Both the position numbers and the translations under genes were made by a program. From contig JAWVCW010000030.1 in NCBI GenBank assembly GCA_033857955.1, positions 1 to 17,684 on the forward strand: a stretch of 17,684 nucleotides of DNA, given 5' to 3'. This DNA is from Gaiellasilicea sp033857955. GTDB taxonomy: Bacteria; Actinomycetota; Thermoleophilia; Gaiellales; Gaiellaceae. A model generated the notes under the pieces. It was not told the DNA's origin, searched no databases, and worked only from the letters and a program-made list of their open reading frames with translations. Below are positions 1-7,349 of the stretch, piece after piece (positions within the stretch are counted from its first letter, which is position 1; every line of letters begins with the position of its first letter).

Positions 1-108
1 CGCAAACAGGCCGAAGAAAAGAGCCGCCGCGAAGCCCTCCGCTGCCTCAAACGACAACTCGCACGGACCGTCCACACCACCCTCAAAAACGAGCCGCCAT
101 TGACATAG
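1..108 (+). mobile_element. IS110-family transposase, C-terminal tail (partial)
   Basis: An open frame enters from the left edge and ends at TAG 106-108, giving 35 residues. The segment EALRCLKRQLARTV is the basic C-terminal tail I associate with IS110-family (DEDD/serine) transposases, where REALRCLKR-type sequences are recurrent just before the stop. The catalytic DEDD and serine domains lie outside the window, so intactness cannot be judged. In IS110 elements the bridge RNA is encoded in the non-coding end of the element; in the main IS110 group that lies upstream of the transposase, also outside the window. The element's right end should lie shortly after the stop, but I could not place its boundary or core dinucleotide from one copy. 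The family call rests on a short tail and is moderately confident. Confidence 0.6.
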
Positions 109-150
109 GAGCAACGCTGGCCCAGGCAGACGTGTACCCGCTGCTCGCCG

Positions 151-669
151 TTAGTGAGTTCGGGCGGCGTGGGCGAGCATGATCTCTAGCTCGCGGTCGT
201 AGTCGGCAGTCGCTTCGGCGCTCAACGGCGACCAGTCTGACATGTACTCCCAGAATCCTGGGCGTTGCCAGCTTCGAGGCCCGATCGTCACATAGCCAGG
301 ACTGTCGCCCAAGCCGACCTGGACCTCCCAGTTCGGAGGGATGGAAGGGTCAAGCACCTCGAACATGCTGGCGGGCCAGCGGCTTGGGAGTCGATGCCTG
401 GGAAGGCGCTCGGGGTTCGCGACCCGCAACCTAGGCTCCCACGGAGGAGTACAACAGATTTCGAGCACAACGAACTCCTGCCCCACAGCGATTCGGGAGT
501 GCTCGGTGATCTCCCGGCCAGAGGCGTGGATGATTCGGAGGCAGCGGACGATCATGCGACCGCGTTGTACCAACTCCAAGAGCAGCCCATCGCTCAGGGG
601 ACATTCCCGGACGCTGGCCCAGGCGACCGTCGCGTCCAGGGGGGAGACTGCTCGCGCGCGACCCCGCAC
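151..669 (-). CDS. Hypothetical protein, W/P-rich C-terminus, unknown function
   Basis: I do not recognise a characterised family. The C-terminal two thirds looks genuinely protein-like: it contains SDGLLLELVQRGRM, REITEHSRIAVGQEFVVLE, an aromatic stretch (SWQRPGFWEYMSDW) and an acidic helical end (ADYDRELEIMLAHA). This resembles small single-domain actinobacterial hypotheticals, some found near toxin or immunity loci, but I make no functional claim. The frame stays open upstream to 993, but that part is antisense to the more convincing gene at 688-1068. I therefore propose the GTG at 667-669 as start (172 aa); an ATG giving MIVRCLRII is a later alternative. No Shine-Dalgarno is visible. It is head-to-head with the plus-strand gene, only 18 bp between starts. 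Base use is less GC-rich than the rest of the window, consistent with transfer alongside the IS110 remnant. Confidence 0.5.
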   Translation of the reverse strand: MRGRARAVSPLDATVAWASVRECPLSDGLLLELVQRGRMIVRCLRIIHASGREITEHSRIAVGQEFVVLEICCTPPWEPRLRVANPERLPRHRLPSRWPASMFEVLDPSIPPNWEVQVGLGDSPGYVTIGPRSWQRPGFWEYMSDWSPLSAEATADYDRELEIMLAHAARTH

Positions 670-687
670 ATCCGACGCGCAGTGGAT

Positions 688-1068
688 ATGCGTCGGCTCG
701 AGGATGACCTCACGGATCTTCGTCGCGTGCAAGAGGAGTTGCGCGATGACTGGGGGCCGCTGGCCGAGAAGACGCCGCAGGATCTCGTACGAGCGTGGAT
801 AGCGACTGTCGCGATCGTCGAGGTCGGTTACGACGGAATGGTCGAGGAGTATTGGCACGACCTGATGACACGTGAGTACATCGACGTGATCTGCAAGAAG
901 TTGCCGCGCGGCTGGCCGGCTCACTTTGCGGAACGGATGGAACGTTGGGACGAGCGGTTTCGCGCCGCAACGGTTGCAGAGACTGAGCCCCACCTTCCCC
1001 CGCTCGACGGTGAGGCTGGTTGGTGGTGGTACCGCTCCCCACGACTCTGGCCGGGCAGATCGCTCTAG
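688..1068 (+). CDS. Hypothetical protein, W/D-rich, unknown function
   Basis: The product is 126 residues, acidic and helical at the N-terminus (MRRLEDDLTDLRRVQEELRD) followed by DLVRAWIATVAIVEVGYDG, WHDLMTREYID, MERWDERFRAATVAE and the terminal WWWYRSPR. This pattern (RAW...VE.GY...Y..DL..R, then WDERFRAAT, then a Trp cluster) matches a recurrent family of short actinobacterial hypothetical proteins of this length that I recall but which has no assigned role. The frame is open upstream to 265, but upstream sequence is low-complexity and antisense to another gene, so I start at ATG 688; GTG 682 is two codons earlier. No ribosome binding site precedes either; AGGGGGGAG at 638-645 is too far upstream. 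Translation may be leaderless, or the 5' end may have been altered by rearrangement. Confidence 0.55.
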   Translation: MRRLEDDLTDLRRVQEELRDDWGPLAEKTPQDLVRAWIATVAIVEVGYDGMVEEYWHDLMTREYIDVICKKLPRGWPAHFAERMERWDERFRAATVAETEPHLPPLDGEAGWWWYRSPRLWPGRSL

Positions 1069-1147
1069 CGACTATGACTCGAAAGAGGCCCCGTTCGCTC
1101 AAGGGACATGCCGGGACGCTGACCCAATGCCGCCTGAAGGTGTGAGC

Positions 1148-1191
1148 TGTCGATCCGGTGTCGATCCTGTGTCGATCGAGTGTCGATTCTC
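1148..1191 (+). repeat. Four tandem 11-bp repeats TGTCGATCCNG
   Basis: Four units start at 1148, 1159, 1170 and 1181, all beginning TGTCGAT, with last bases varying (CCgg, CCtg, CGag, TCtc). The exact 11-bp period is close to one helical turn, which would place copies on one DNA face. The array lies in the 194-bp gap after the unknown gene ending at 1068 and about 70 bp before the VOC-protein start at 1263. A regulator-binding array for that gene is possible; no other gene or terminator is visible in the gap. Confidence 0.6.
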
Positions 1192-1262
1192 CAGCCGCTC
1201 GTTCGTCCTATTGAATGAAGGGGCGGGGCTGTGCTTCCGCCAGACGCGACGAGAGGAGAACG

Positions 1263-1619
1263 ATGGCAGGCCAGATGGTTCACGTCGAGATTCCCGCGGG
1301 CGACACCGCAAAGGCGCGTGAGTTCTGGGGCTCGCTCTTCGGCTGGCAGTTCGAGAGCTATCCCGGGCCGACCGAGTACCTCATGACCCGGCTCTCCGAG
1401 AACCAGGGCGCCGCGATCTACGGGGCCGACGACGACAAGCGCGGGGCACGCGTGTACTTCGATGTCGACGACATCAACGCGAGTCGCGCTCAGGTCAACG
1501 AGCTCGGCGGCGAAGCCGGCGAAGCGATGGCCGTGCCGACGATGGGCTGGTTCGCGACCTGCACGGACATCGAAGGCAACGACTTCGGTCTCTGGCAGAC
1601 GGATCCGAACGCGGGCTAA
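1263..1619 (+). CDS. VOC (glyoxalase/bleomycin-resistance fold) family protein
   Basis: This 118-residue protein has the layout of a single-chain vicinal-oxygen-chelate protein: an opening strand VHVEIPAGD with His7, helix AKAREFWGSLFGW (residues 17-29), a middle YFDVDDI segment (65-71), and the closing DIEGNDFGLWQ (102-112) with Glu104. His7 and Glu104 sit where VOC proteins place metal ligands. Substrate is not predictable; members include lactoylglutathione lyases, resistance proteins and many hypotheticals. The start is fixed by GAGAGGAG just upstream of ATG 1263; the frame runs further upstream but without such a site. Its stop overlaps by 4 bp the stop of the convergent amidohydrolase gene, so no terminator separates them. 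Family assignment is confident, function is not. Confidence 0.85.
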   Translation: MAGQMVHVEIPAGDTAKAREFWGSLFGWQFESYPGPTEYLMTRLSENQGAAIYGADDDKRGARVYFDVDDINASRAQVNELGGEAGEAMAVPTMGWFATCTDIEGNDFGLWQTDPNAG

Positions 1620-3172
1620 CCGGAAGCGCGGAGCGCGCGTCCGGCCAGCGCGCCGGTGTGATGGCCGTCGTCGACGGCCACGACGCCGTTCACGAGCACG
1701 TACGGGACCCCCTCCGGCTGCCGGCGGGGGTCTTCGTACGTCGCCGTGTCGCGGATCGTCTCGGGATCGATGCACGTGACGTCCGCGGCCAGGCCGGGCC
1801 GGAGCAGGCCGCGGTCGGGGAAGCCGAGCCGCTGCGCGGGCAGCGAGGTCATCTTCCGCACCGCCTGCTCCCAGGTGAGGATGCCGAGCTCGCGCACGTA
1901 GACGGCGAAGTAGCGTGGGAAGGTGCCCCAGCCGCGCGGGTGCGGCCGGTCGCCGACGATGATTCCGTCGCTGCCCACGGTGTGCGACCAGTGCGCCATC
2001 GTCGCGCGGACGTTCTCCTCGTTGCCCGTGTGGGAAATGCACGAGACGGCGAGGTTCCGCTCGACGAGCAGCTCGCAGACGTAGTCGATCGGCCGGGCGC
2101 CTGCTGCGGCGGCGGCTTCGGAGATCGGCCGTCCGTCGACGACGATCACCGACCAGTCCATCGGGATCTCGTGGAAGCCGTCCGAGCCCTCGTCCTCGAT
2201 CTCGGCGCGCAGGCGCTCCCGCAGCGCCGGGTCCTGCAGCCGCTCGATCGTCGCCGGGCTGCCGCCGATGTGCATCCAGCTCGGCAGGAACGCGGCCAGG
2301 TAGGTGGAGCCGGCGAGGTAGGGATACGTGTCGAGCGTGATCTCGATCCCCTCGTCGCGCGCCTGATCGATCATGGCGAGCAGCTCGGGTGCTCTGCCCT
2401 TGTTGATCTCGTAGCCGAGGTGCGCGTGGGCGAGGTGCAGCGGCACGCCGGAGCGGCGCGCGATCTCGATGCAGTCGGCGTAGGCCTCGAGCGCGCGCCG
2501 TCCGTAGTTGCGGTGGTGCGGCGTGTAGTAGCCGCCGTGCTCGCGCACCACCTCGAGCAGCGCGACGATCTCGTCGTCGTCGGCGTACATCCCCGGCGTG
2601 TAGGTCAGCCCCGTGGAGAGGCCGATCGCGCCCTGCTCGAGCGCTTCCGCAAGCAGCCGCTTCATGTGCGCCAGCTCGTCCGCTGTGGGTGCCCGATCAT
2701 CGGTGCCCATCGCGATCATCCGGATCGTCCCGTGCGGCGCCAGGTAGGCGGCGTTGATCGCGATCCCGTCCGCGTCGAGTCGGTCGAGGTACTCGCCGAC
2801 CGTGCGCCAGCTCCAGTCGAAGCCGGGCGGATCCTCGTTCCAGGCGGCGAGCTGCGCGCGGAGCTGCTCGAGCACCTCGTCGGTGACGGGCGCGTAGCTG
2901 AGCCCGTCCTGGCCCAGGACGTCGAGCGTCACCCCCTGCATCACCTTTGCCTCGTGCGCGGGATTGACGAGCAGCTGCAGATCCGAGTGCGTGTGCATGT
3001 CGATGAAGCCCGGGCAGACAAAGAGGCCGTCGGCGTCGATCGTGCGAGCGGCCGGCTCGTCGACGCGACCGACGGCGGCGATCCGGCCGCCGGCAATGCC
3101 TACGTCGGCCCGGTACCAGGGATTGCCGGCGCCGTCGATGACGCGGCCGCCGCGGATCAGCACGTCGAGCAT
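1616..3172 (-). CDS. N-acyl-D-amino-acid deacylase (D-aminoacylase) family amidohydrolase
   Basis: The 518-residue product has the amidohydrolase architecture: an N-terminal beta-sandwich part (DVLIRGGRVIDGAGNP), the metal motif HTHSD (His60, His62), a TIM barrel with HLAHAH (246-251) and SDG (Asp402), and a C-terminal part with GLLRPGLAADV. Family members hydrolyse amide bonds of N-acyl-D-amino acids. In classical D-aminoacylases a Cys in a GNCG loop ligates zinc; here the corresponding stretch reads VLGQDGLSYAP (86-96), so Asp89 replaces that Cys, as I recall from a subgroup of this family. Substrate therefore is uncertain. It is the last gene of the sugar-import operon, 9 bp after the SDR gene, which suggests a catabolic role on the imported compound. 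No signal peptide; cytoplasmic. Confidence 0.85.
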   Translation of the reverse strand: MLDVLIRGGRVIDGAGNPWYRADVGIAGGRIAAVGRVDEPAARTIDADGLFVCPGFIDMHTHSDLQLLVNPAHEAKVMQGVTLDVLGQDGLSYAPVTDEVLEQLRAQLAAWNEDPPGFDWSWRTVGEYLDRLDADGIAINAAYLAPHGTIRMIAMGTDDRAPTADELAHMKRLLAEALEQGAIGLSTGLTYTPGMYADDDEIVALLEVVREHGGYYTPHHRNYGRRALEAYADCIEIARRSGVPLHLAHAHLGYEINKGRAPELLAMIDQARDEGIEITLDTYPYLAGSTYLAAFLPSWMHIGGSPATIERLQDPALRERLRAEIEDEGSDGFHEIPMDWSVIVVDGRPISEAAAAAGARPIDYVCELLVERNLAVSCISHTGNEENVRATMAHWSHTVGSDGIIVGDRPHPRGWGTFPRYFAVYVRELGILTWEQAVRKMTSLPAQRLGFPDRGLLRPGLAADVTCIDPETIRDTATYEDPRRQPEGVPYVLVNGVVAVDDGHHTGALAGRALRASG

Positions 3173-3181
3173 TCGGAGAAC

Positions 3182-3958
3182 CTACTGCTCGTCGTCGGGT
3201 GAGAAGTTCGCGACGAGCTCGCGCGCCATCTGCGCGTTGCCGGCGAGCAGGCCCCCGTCGACGCGGAGCACCTCGCCGGTGATCCACGCCGCGTCGTCCG
3301 AGGCGAGAAAGACGGCAGCGCTCGCGACGTCCTCCGGCTCCCCCACCCGGCCCAGCGGGTACCAGCGCACGAGCCGCTCGAAGATCGCCGGCTCCTTGTC
3401 CACTCGCTCCTGCCAGAGGGGCGAGCGGATCGTGCCGGGCGCGATCGCCACCACGCGGATCCCGTGCCTGCCATAGCGCACGGCCATGCTGCGGGTAAGG
3501 CTGATCACGCCGGCCTTCGCCGCGCTGTACGGCTCGTTCGCGAAGAAGGCCATCCCGTTCACGGACGAGATGTTCACGATCACACCGGAGCCGCGCTCGA
3601 TCATCCCGGGCAGGACTGCCTTCGAGCAGAGGAACGCCGACTTGAGGTTGACCTCGACGTCGATGTCCCACTCCTCCTCGCTGATCTCGAGCAGGTCGTC
3701 GGCCATGCCGCCACCCGCGTTGTTGACGAGCACGTCGATCCGGCCCGCCACCTCCACCATCCGAGCCACGTCCGCGGCGACGGTGACATCCGCCTGGACC
3801 GCCGTACCACTGATCTCCGCCGCGACCTCCTCGGCACGCTCGCCGACGAGATCGGCGACCACGACGGTCGCACCCTCGGCGGCAAAGCGCCGGCAGGTCG
3901 CGCGGCCGATGCCCGAGCCACCGCCGGTCACGATCGCGCGCTTGCCATCCAACCTCAT
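3182..3958 (-). CDS. SDR-family NAD(P)-dependent oxidoreductase
   Basis: A classical short-chain dehydrogenase of 258 residues. Visible motifs in order: nucleotide-binding TGGGSGIG (11-18), NNAG (79-82), catalytic Asn104, Ser131/132 in NISS, Tyr144 and Lys148 in YSAAK, and the closing ITGEVLRVDGG (226-236). VVVADL near residue 36 places an Asp after beta-2, favouring NAD over NADP. Such enzymes beside sugar importers commonly oxidise sugars, sugar alcohols or aldonates. The ATG at 3958 overlaps the TGA of the permease gene (ATGA), with GGAAGGAG upstream, so translation is probably coupled; the open frame extending further upstream is antigenic to the permease reading and is not the start. It precedes the amidohydrolase by 9 bp. 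Exact substrate unknown. Confidence 0.93.
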   Translation of the reverse strand: MRLDGKRAIVTGGGSGIGRATCRRFAAEGATVVVADLVGERAEEVAAEISGTAVQADVTVAADVARMVEVAGRIDVLVNNAGGGMADDLLEISEEEWDIDVEVNLKSAFLCSKAVLPGMIERGSGVIVNISSVNGMAFFANEPYSAAKAGVISLTRSMAVRYGRHGIRVVAIAPGTIRSPLWQERVDKEPAIFERLVRWYPLGRVGEPEDVASAAVFLASDDAAWITGEVLRVDGGLLAGNAQMARELVANFSPDDEQ

Positions 3959-4848
3959 CCCTTCAGAGCTCCTTCCTGGAGTCCACGCATGTACCAGCGC
4001 TGCACGACGACGAAGGCGATCAGGCCCGGCAGGATCGCGACGACGTACATCGCCGCCATGGTCGGCCACAGCCACTGCCCGAAGCCAGCGTTCGCCGAGG
4101 CCATCACGACCGTCAGCGTTCGCTTTTCCTGGTCGTTCGTGAGCGTGTTCGCGAGCAGCCACTCACCCCACGCCGCGATGAAGTTCGTGATCAGAACGAC
4201 GATCACGCCGTTGCGGACGAGCGGCAGCATGATCCGGCGCAGGATCATGAACGAGCTCGCGCCGTCGACGCGCGCCGACTCGGGCAGCTCCTTCGGGATC
4301 GTCTCGAAGACGCCGCGCATGATGAAGATGCTGACCGCGAGCGCAAGCGTCTGGTACGGGAGGATCAGCCCCCACGTCGAGTTGATCAGCCCGAGCCGGT
4401 CCTGGATCTCCCAGATCGAGATCAGCCCCGTGACCCGGCTCGGCACGAAGAGCGAGCCGACGAGGATCGCGAGCACGATCCGCTTGCCCGGCGTCGGCAG
4501 ATGCACGAGCGCGTAGCCGGCGAGCACCGCGACCGTGGTCGTGATCGCCATCGTGGCGAGCGTGAGGACGATGCTGTTCTCGATGTTCTGGGGCAGCGTG
4601 TCGATCGCGGTGAGCGCAGTCCGGTAGGAGCCGAAGTCGAAGTGGTTCGGCCAGATGTCGTTCGTGTACGCATCCGGCAGCGACTTGATCGAGAGCAGGA
4701 ACACCCAGAAGAGCGGGAAGAGGATCACCACGCAGCAGAAGAGGAGGATCCCGTGCTTGACGATCGAGCCCCACGGGACCCGCCTGCGGTGCGGCCGCGG
4801 CCGCCGGCGTGTGGCGGCGATCGGCTCGGTCTCGACCCTGGTCGCCAT
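3955..4848 (-). CDS. Carbohydrate ABC transporter permease (MalG-like)
   Basis: A 297-residue inner-membrane subunit of a CUT1-type sugar importer. After a basic cytoplasmic N-terminus (RRRPRPHRRR) comes a first membrane helix about 31-53, then the binding-protein-dependent transport domain. The EAA loop that docks on the ATPase is at about 188-210 (ELPESARVDGASSFMILRRI). The shorter N-terminus and position after another permease fit the MalG-type partner. The start ATG 4848 is preceded by AAGGA, which overlaps the last codons of the upstream permease gene; 5 bp separate the two genes. Its stop overlaps the start of the SDR gene. It should pair with the permease at 4854-5810, the binding protein at 5861-7243 and the ATPase at 7358-8578. 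Confidence 0.95.
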   Translation of the reverse strand: MATRVETEPIAATRRRPRPHRRRVPWGSIVKHGILLFCCVVILFPLFWVFLLSIKSLPDAYTNDIWPNHFDFGSYRTALTAIDTLPQNIENSIVLTLATMAITTTVAVLAGYALVHLPTPGKRIVLAILVGSLFVPSRVTGLISIWEIQDRLGLINSTWGLILPYQTLALAVSIFIMRGVFETIPKELPESARVDGASSFMILRRIMLPLVRNGVIVVLITNFIAAWGEWLLANTLTNDQEKRTLTVVMASANAGFGQWLWPTMAAMYVVAILPGLIAFVVVQRWYMRGLQEGALKG

Positions 4849-4853
4849 GACGT

Positions 4854-5810
4854 CTAGTCCTTGTTCCTGAACGCGTAGAAGAGCCAGAGCACGACGGCGA
4901 GCATCCCGATCGTGCCGATCCATCCGATCGAAGCCGCGTAGCCTCGGTTCTGGTCACCGACCTGGAAGGCCGTGTCCCACATGTACACCGTCCAGGTGTA
5001 CGTCGGCTTCGAGCGGTCGAACCCTCCGGTCAGGATGTACTCGTCGATCAGCGCGTACGCCGTGCCGAACCGGAGCACGACGAGGACGAGCAGGATCGGC
5101 CGGAGACGCGCGAACGTAATCCGCCAGAAGATGCGCCACTCGCTCGCGCCGTCGACCCGCGCCGACTCGTACAGCTCCTTCGGGATCGTCGAGAGGCCGG
5201 CCAGATAGAACATCGTGTGGAAGCCGAGCCCCCACCACCACTCCATCAGCGCAAGCGAGAGGAAGGTGGTGTTCGTCGAGCCGAGCCAGGTCGGCTGGTT
5301 CTGGAGGGTGAAGACGTGGAGGACGTCGACGAGGACGTAGTTGATCGGGCCGATCCCGTTCGAGTACATCCACACCCAGAGGATGAAGATCAGCGGGCCC
5401 GGGATCATCGCCGGGATCAGCAGGATCAGCCGGTACGTGGTCGCGAGCTTCTGGTTGCGCACGCGGTCGACGAGCACCGCGGTGACCATCGGCAGGAACA
5501 CCATTCCCGGCAGGAAGATTGCGGTGAAGATCGCGGCGTGCCAGAGCCCGGTGCGAACGAGCGGGTCGTGCAGAGCGTCGACGTAGTTCCGAAGCCCGAT
5601 GAACTTCGCCGACTCCGGCGAGTCGTCGAGCAGGAAGCTGAAGTTGGTGAACGAGATCCAGAGCGCCCGGACGATCGGCCACAGCTGCCAGCCGACGAAG
5701 AAGACGAGCGCCGGTATGAGGTACGGCCACGTCCGTGCGAAGCGCGTGGTCGATCGCCAGAACGTGTGAAAGCCGGAAGGCGGCCGGGCGGCGACTGCTC
5801 TGCTAGCCAC
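4854..5810 (-). CDS. Sugar ABC transporter permease (MalF/UgpA-like)
   Basis: A 318-residue integral membrane protein. The first helix lies about 29-45 (PYLIPALVFFVGWQLWP), followed by the periplasmic-type stretch ending GLRNYVDAL that is common in CUT1 permeases, and four to five further helices. The EAA loop is at about 211-238 (KELYESARVDGASEWRIF). It is paired with the second permease 5 bp downstream. The start is GTG 5810, with GGTGAGG a little upstream; no ATG is available nearby. A 50-bp gap separates it from the binding-protein gene; I saw no convincing hairpin there, so differential expression of the binding protein by an internal terminator is not supported. Confidence 0.94.
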   Translation of the reverse strand: MASRAVAARPPSGFHTFWRSTTRFARTWPYLIPALVFFVGWQLWPIVRALWISFTNFSFLLDDSPESAKFIGLRNYVDALHDPLVRTGLWHAAIFTAIFLPGMVFLPMVTAVLVDRVRNQKLATTYRLILLIPAMIPGPLIFILWVWMYSNGIGPINYVLVDVLHVFTLQNQPTWLGSTNTTFLSLALMEWWWGLGFHTMFYLAGLSTIPKELYESARVDGASEWRIFWRITFARLRPILLVLVVLRFGTAYALIDEYILTGGFDRSKPTYTWTVYMWDTAFQVGDQNRGYAASIGWIGTIGMLAVVLWLFYAFRNKD

Positions 5811-5860
5811 CGCCCGACCGCCTCACCCTAGGAGGGAACACGGCTCCGGGGGACAGATCG

Positions 5861-7243
5861 CTATCCCTTCCGGCTCTTCTTCACCTCGGCTGCCACGAGG
5901 GCCTTCGCCTTCGCGAGCGCGGCCTTCGCACTCTTCTCGTCGCCCTTCAGGTACGCCTCCCACGCGGGCTTCCCGATCACGAACTGCGTCAGGCCGAACT
6001 TGTGCGTGCGGATCGCCTTGCTCGTCGCGAGCTCCTTGTGCACCGTGAACGCCCAGTCGGCCATCCACGACGGCGGCGACTTCTCCCACTTCGCCCAGTC
6101 GGACTTGTACGGCGAGAGCTGCCCGGACGCGCCGCGGACGTTCTTGCCGAGCGCGTGCTGCCAGATGCGCACGTCTCGCGTCAGGAACTCCATGTAGTTG
6201 GCTGCCAGCCGCTTGTTCTGCCCGTACTTGAAGAGCGCTGCACCCGTGTTCCAGAACACGGTGCCGCCGCCTTTGCCCGCCTTCGGGAGGCCGGCGATGT
6301 GCAGCACCTTCGGGTCGGGCCAGGTGCCGGCGAAGCGCGTCGGCGCGTTCTGGTACTTGACGTAGTAGGCCGCCTGACGTCCGGCGAACGCTTCCTCGTC
6401 GGGCGTCGTGTTGACGCCGCCGTCGACCTTGCCCTCCTCGAGGATGTTCTTCGGAGCGACCTCCATCATCCGCTTCATCACCTCGAGGGCGTTCACGGCC
6501 GCGTCGCTCGTGAAGTCGAACAGCCCTTCCGCCGTGTAGACGTTCGTGTTGAACGTGTGCGCGATCGGCGCGAGCGAGCGCCAGCCGTGCGCGTCGAACA
6601 CGGCCCCGTACGGCGCCGCCTTCGAGCTGACGACCTTCTTCGCGTTGGCGATGAACTCGTCCCAGGTCTTCGGCGCCTTGTTCGGGTCGAGGCCGGCCTT
6701 CTTGACGAGCTCGCCGTTCCAGGCCTGGATGATGATGTCCAGCAGGAACGGGTACGACCAGATGTGCCCCTTGTAGGTCGCCTCCGCCCGGATCGACGGA
6801 ATCAGGTCGTTGAGCACCGACTTGGGGATGTAGTTGTCCCACGGCTCGATCGTGCCCGACTCGATCAGAGCGCCCATCTCGACGAACGGCGTCATGCCGA
6901 CGTACACGTCCCAGGTGCTCTTCTTCTTCTTCGCCTCGGCGACGAAGCGGTCGATCCCGAAGCCCTGCACCGGCGCGATCTTCGCGTCGAGCTTGTGCCG
7001 CTTCGCATAGGCCTTGTTGATCTTGCTCGGGATGTCGGGGTACAGCCCGTAGATCCACTGGTAGAAGGTCGGCGTCAACGCGCGCGCTTCGCTCCCTGCA
7101 AACGCGGTCCCCGCGCCGAGAAGCGCCGAGAGACCGTAGATCCCTGCGCCTGCGGCGGCTCCTCGCTTGAGCACGTCCGCTCGCGTCATTCCCGCCGCGA
7201 GCTCCTCTGCGATGAGCTCCTCCAACACGTCCCGGTCGTCCAT
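5861..7243 (-). CDS. Extracellular solute-binding protein of a sugar ABC importer
   Basis: A 460-residue family-1 type substrate-binding protein that captures the sugar outside the membrane. Diagnostic segments are AKKKKSTWDVYVGMTPFVEM, WDNYIP, GHIWSYPFLLDI with AWNGELVKKAGLDP, then PKTWDEFIANAKK, the standard hinge and lobe segments of this family. The N-terminus has a long pre-region then TRADVLKRG and an Ala/Gly-rich hydrophobic core ending near TAFAG (46-50): a Tat-like export signal in which the second Arg of the twin pair is Ala. The Lys/Ala-rich C-terminus is probably a flexible helix. ATG 7243 is chosen because GGAGG lies 7 nt upstream; the ATG two codons earlier would be too close. 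First gene of the operon. Confidence 0.93.
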   Translation of the reverse strand: MDDRDVLEELIAEELAAGMTRADVLKRGAAAGAGIYGLSALLGAGTAFAGSEARALTPTFYQWIYGLYPDIPSKINKAYAKRHKLDAKIAPVQGFGIDRFVAEAKKKKSTWDVYVGMTPFVEMGALIESGTIEPWDNYIPKSVLNDLIPSIRAEATYKGHIWSYPFLLDIIIQAWNGELVKKAGLDPNKAPKTWDEFIANAKKVVSSKAAPYGAVFDAHGWRSLAPIAHTFNTNVYTAEGLFDFTSDAAVNALEVMKRMMEVAPKNILEEGKVDGGVNTTPDEEAFAGRQAAYYVKYQNAPTRFAGTWPDPKVLHIAGLPKAGKGGGTVFWNTGAALFKYGQNKRLAANYMEFLTRDVRIWQHALGKNVRGASGQLSPYKSDWAKWEKSPPSWMADWAFTVHKELATSKAIRTHKFGLTQFVIGKPAWEAYLKGDEKSAKAALAKAKALVAAEVKKSRKG

Positions 7244-7305
7244 GGTCATCCCTCCTGCTCCCTTGGCTAAGGCCGAAGCGAGGCGAACGTAACACGGTCG
7301 GACGA

Positions 7306-7333
7306 TGTAATGCAAGCATGTTGTAATGACAAC
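7306..7333. promoter_or_regulatory. Operator-like dyad and direct repeat between divergent transport genes
   Basis: GTTGT-AATG-ACAAC (7320-7333) is a perfect inverted repeat with 5-bp arms. TGTAATG occurs twice, at 7306 and 7322. The site is in the 114-bp region shared by the binding-protein operon and the ATPase gene and overlaps a candidate -35 box for the latter, so a repressor bound here could control both directions. TTGTnnnnACAA resembles GntR-type operators, but no regulator is encoded in the window. Confidence 0.4.
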
Positions 7334-7349
7334 TCCGCCGGTGCATACT
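7321..7349 (+). promoter_or_regulatory. Candidate promoter for the ATPase gene
   Basis: TTGTAA (7321-7326) and CATACT (7344-7349) are separated by 17 bp and each match four of six positions of the housekeeping consensus. A transcript starting about 7 bp after the -10 box would begin at or next to the GTG start at 7358, so the mRNA would be leaderless, in line with the absence of a Shine-Dalgarno. The prediction is by eye only. Confidence 0.35.

Noticed and set aside
265..687. Upstream extension of the plus-strand unknown gene
   Set aside because: Antisense to the minus-strand gene with better protein character there, and low-complexity composition before residue 142 of that frame.
1148..1191. 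CRISPR-like array
   Set aside because: Units are 11 bp with no spacers and only four copies; no cas genes in the window.
1658..3202. A 514-codon plus-strand open frame over the amidohydrolase gene
   Set aside because: The opposite strand carries clear amidohydrolase metal motifs along its length; this frame has repetitive VDRDLV-type composition and no domain.
5811..5860. Intra-operon terminator or attenuator between binding protein and first permease
   Set aside because: Only short interrupted complementarity is visible in the 50-bp gap.
6002..7270. A 422-codon plus-strand open frame antisense to the binding-protein gene
   Set aside because: Arg/Val/Leu-biased composition with no motif; it is the usual GC-rich shadow of a strongly supported minus-strand gene.
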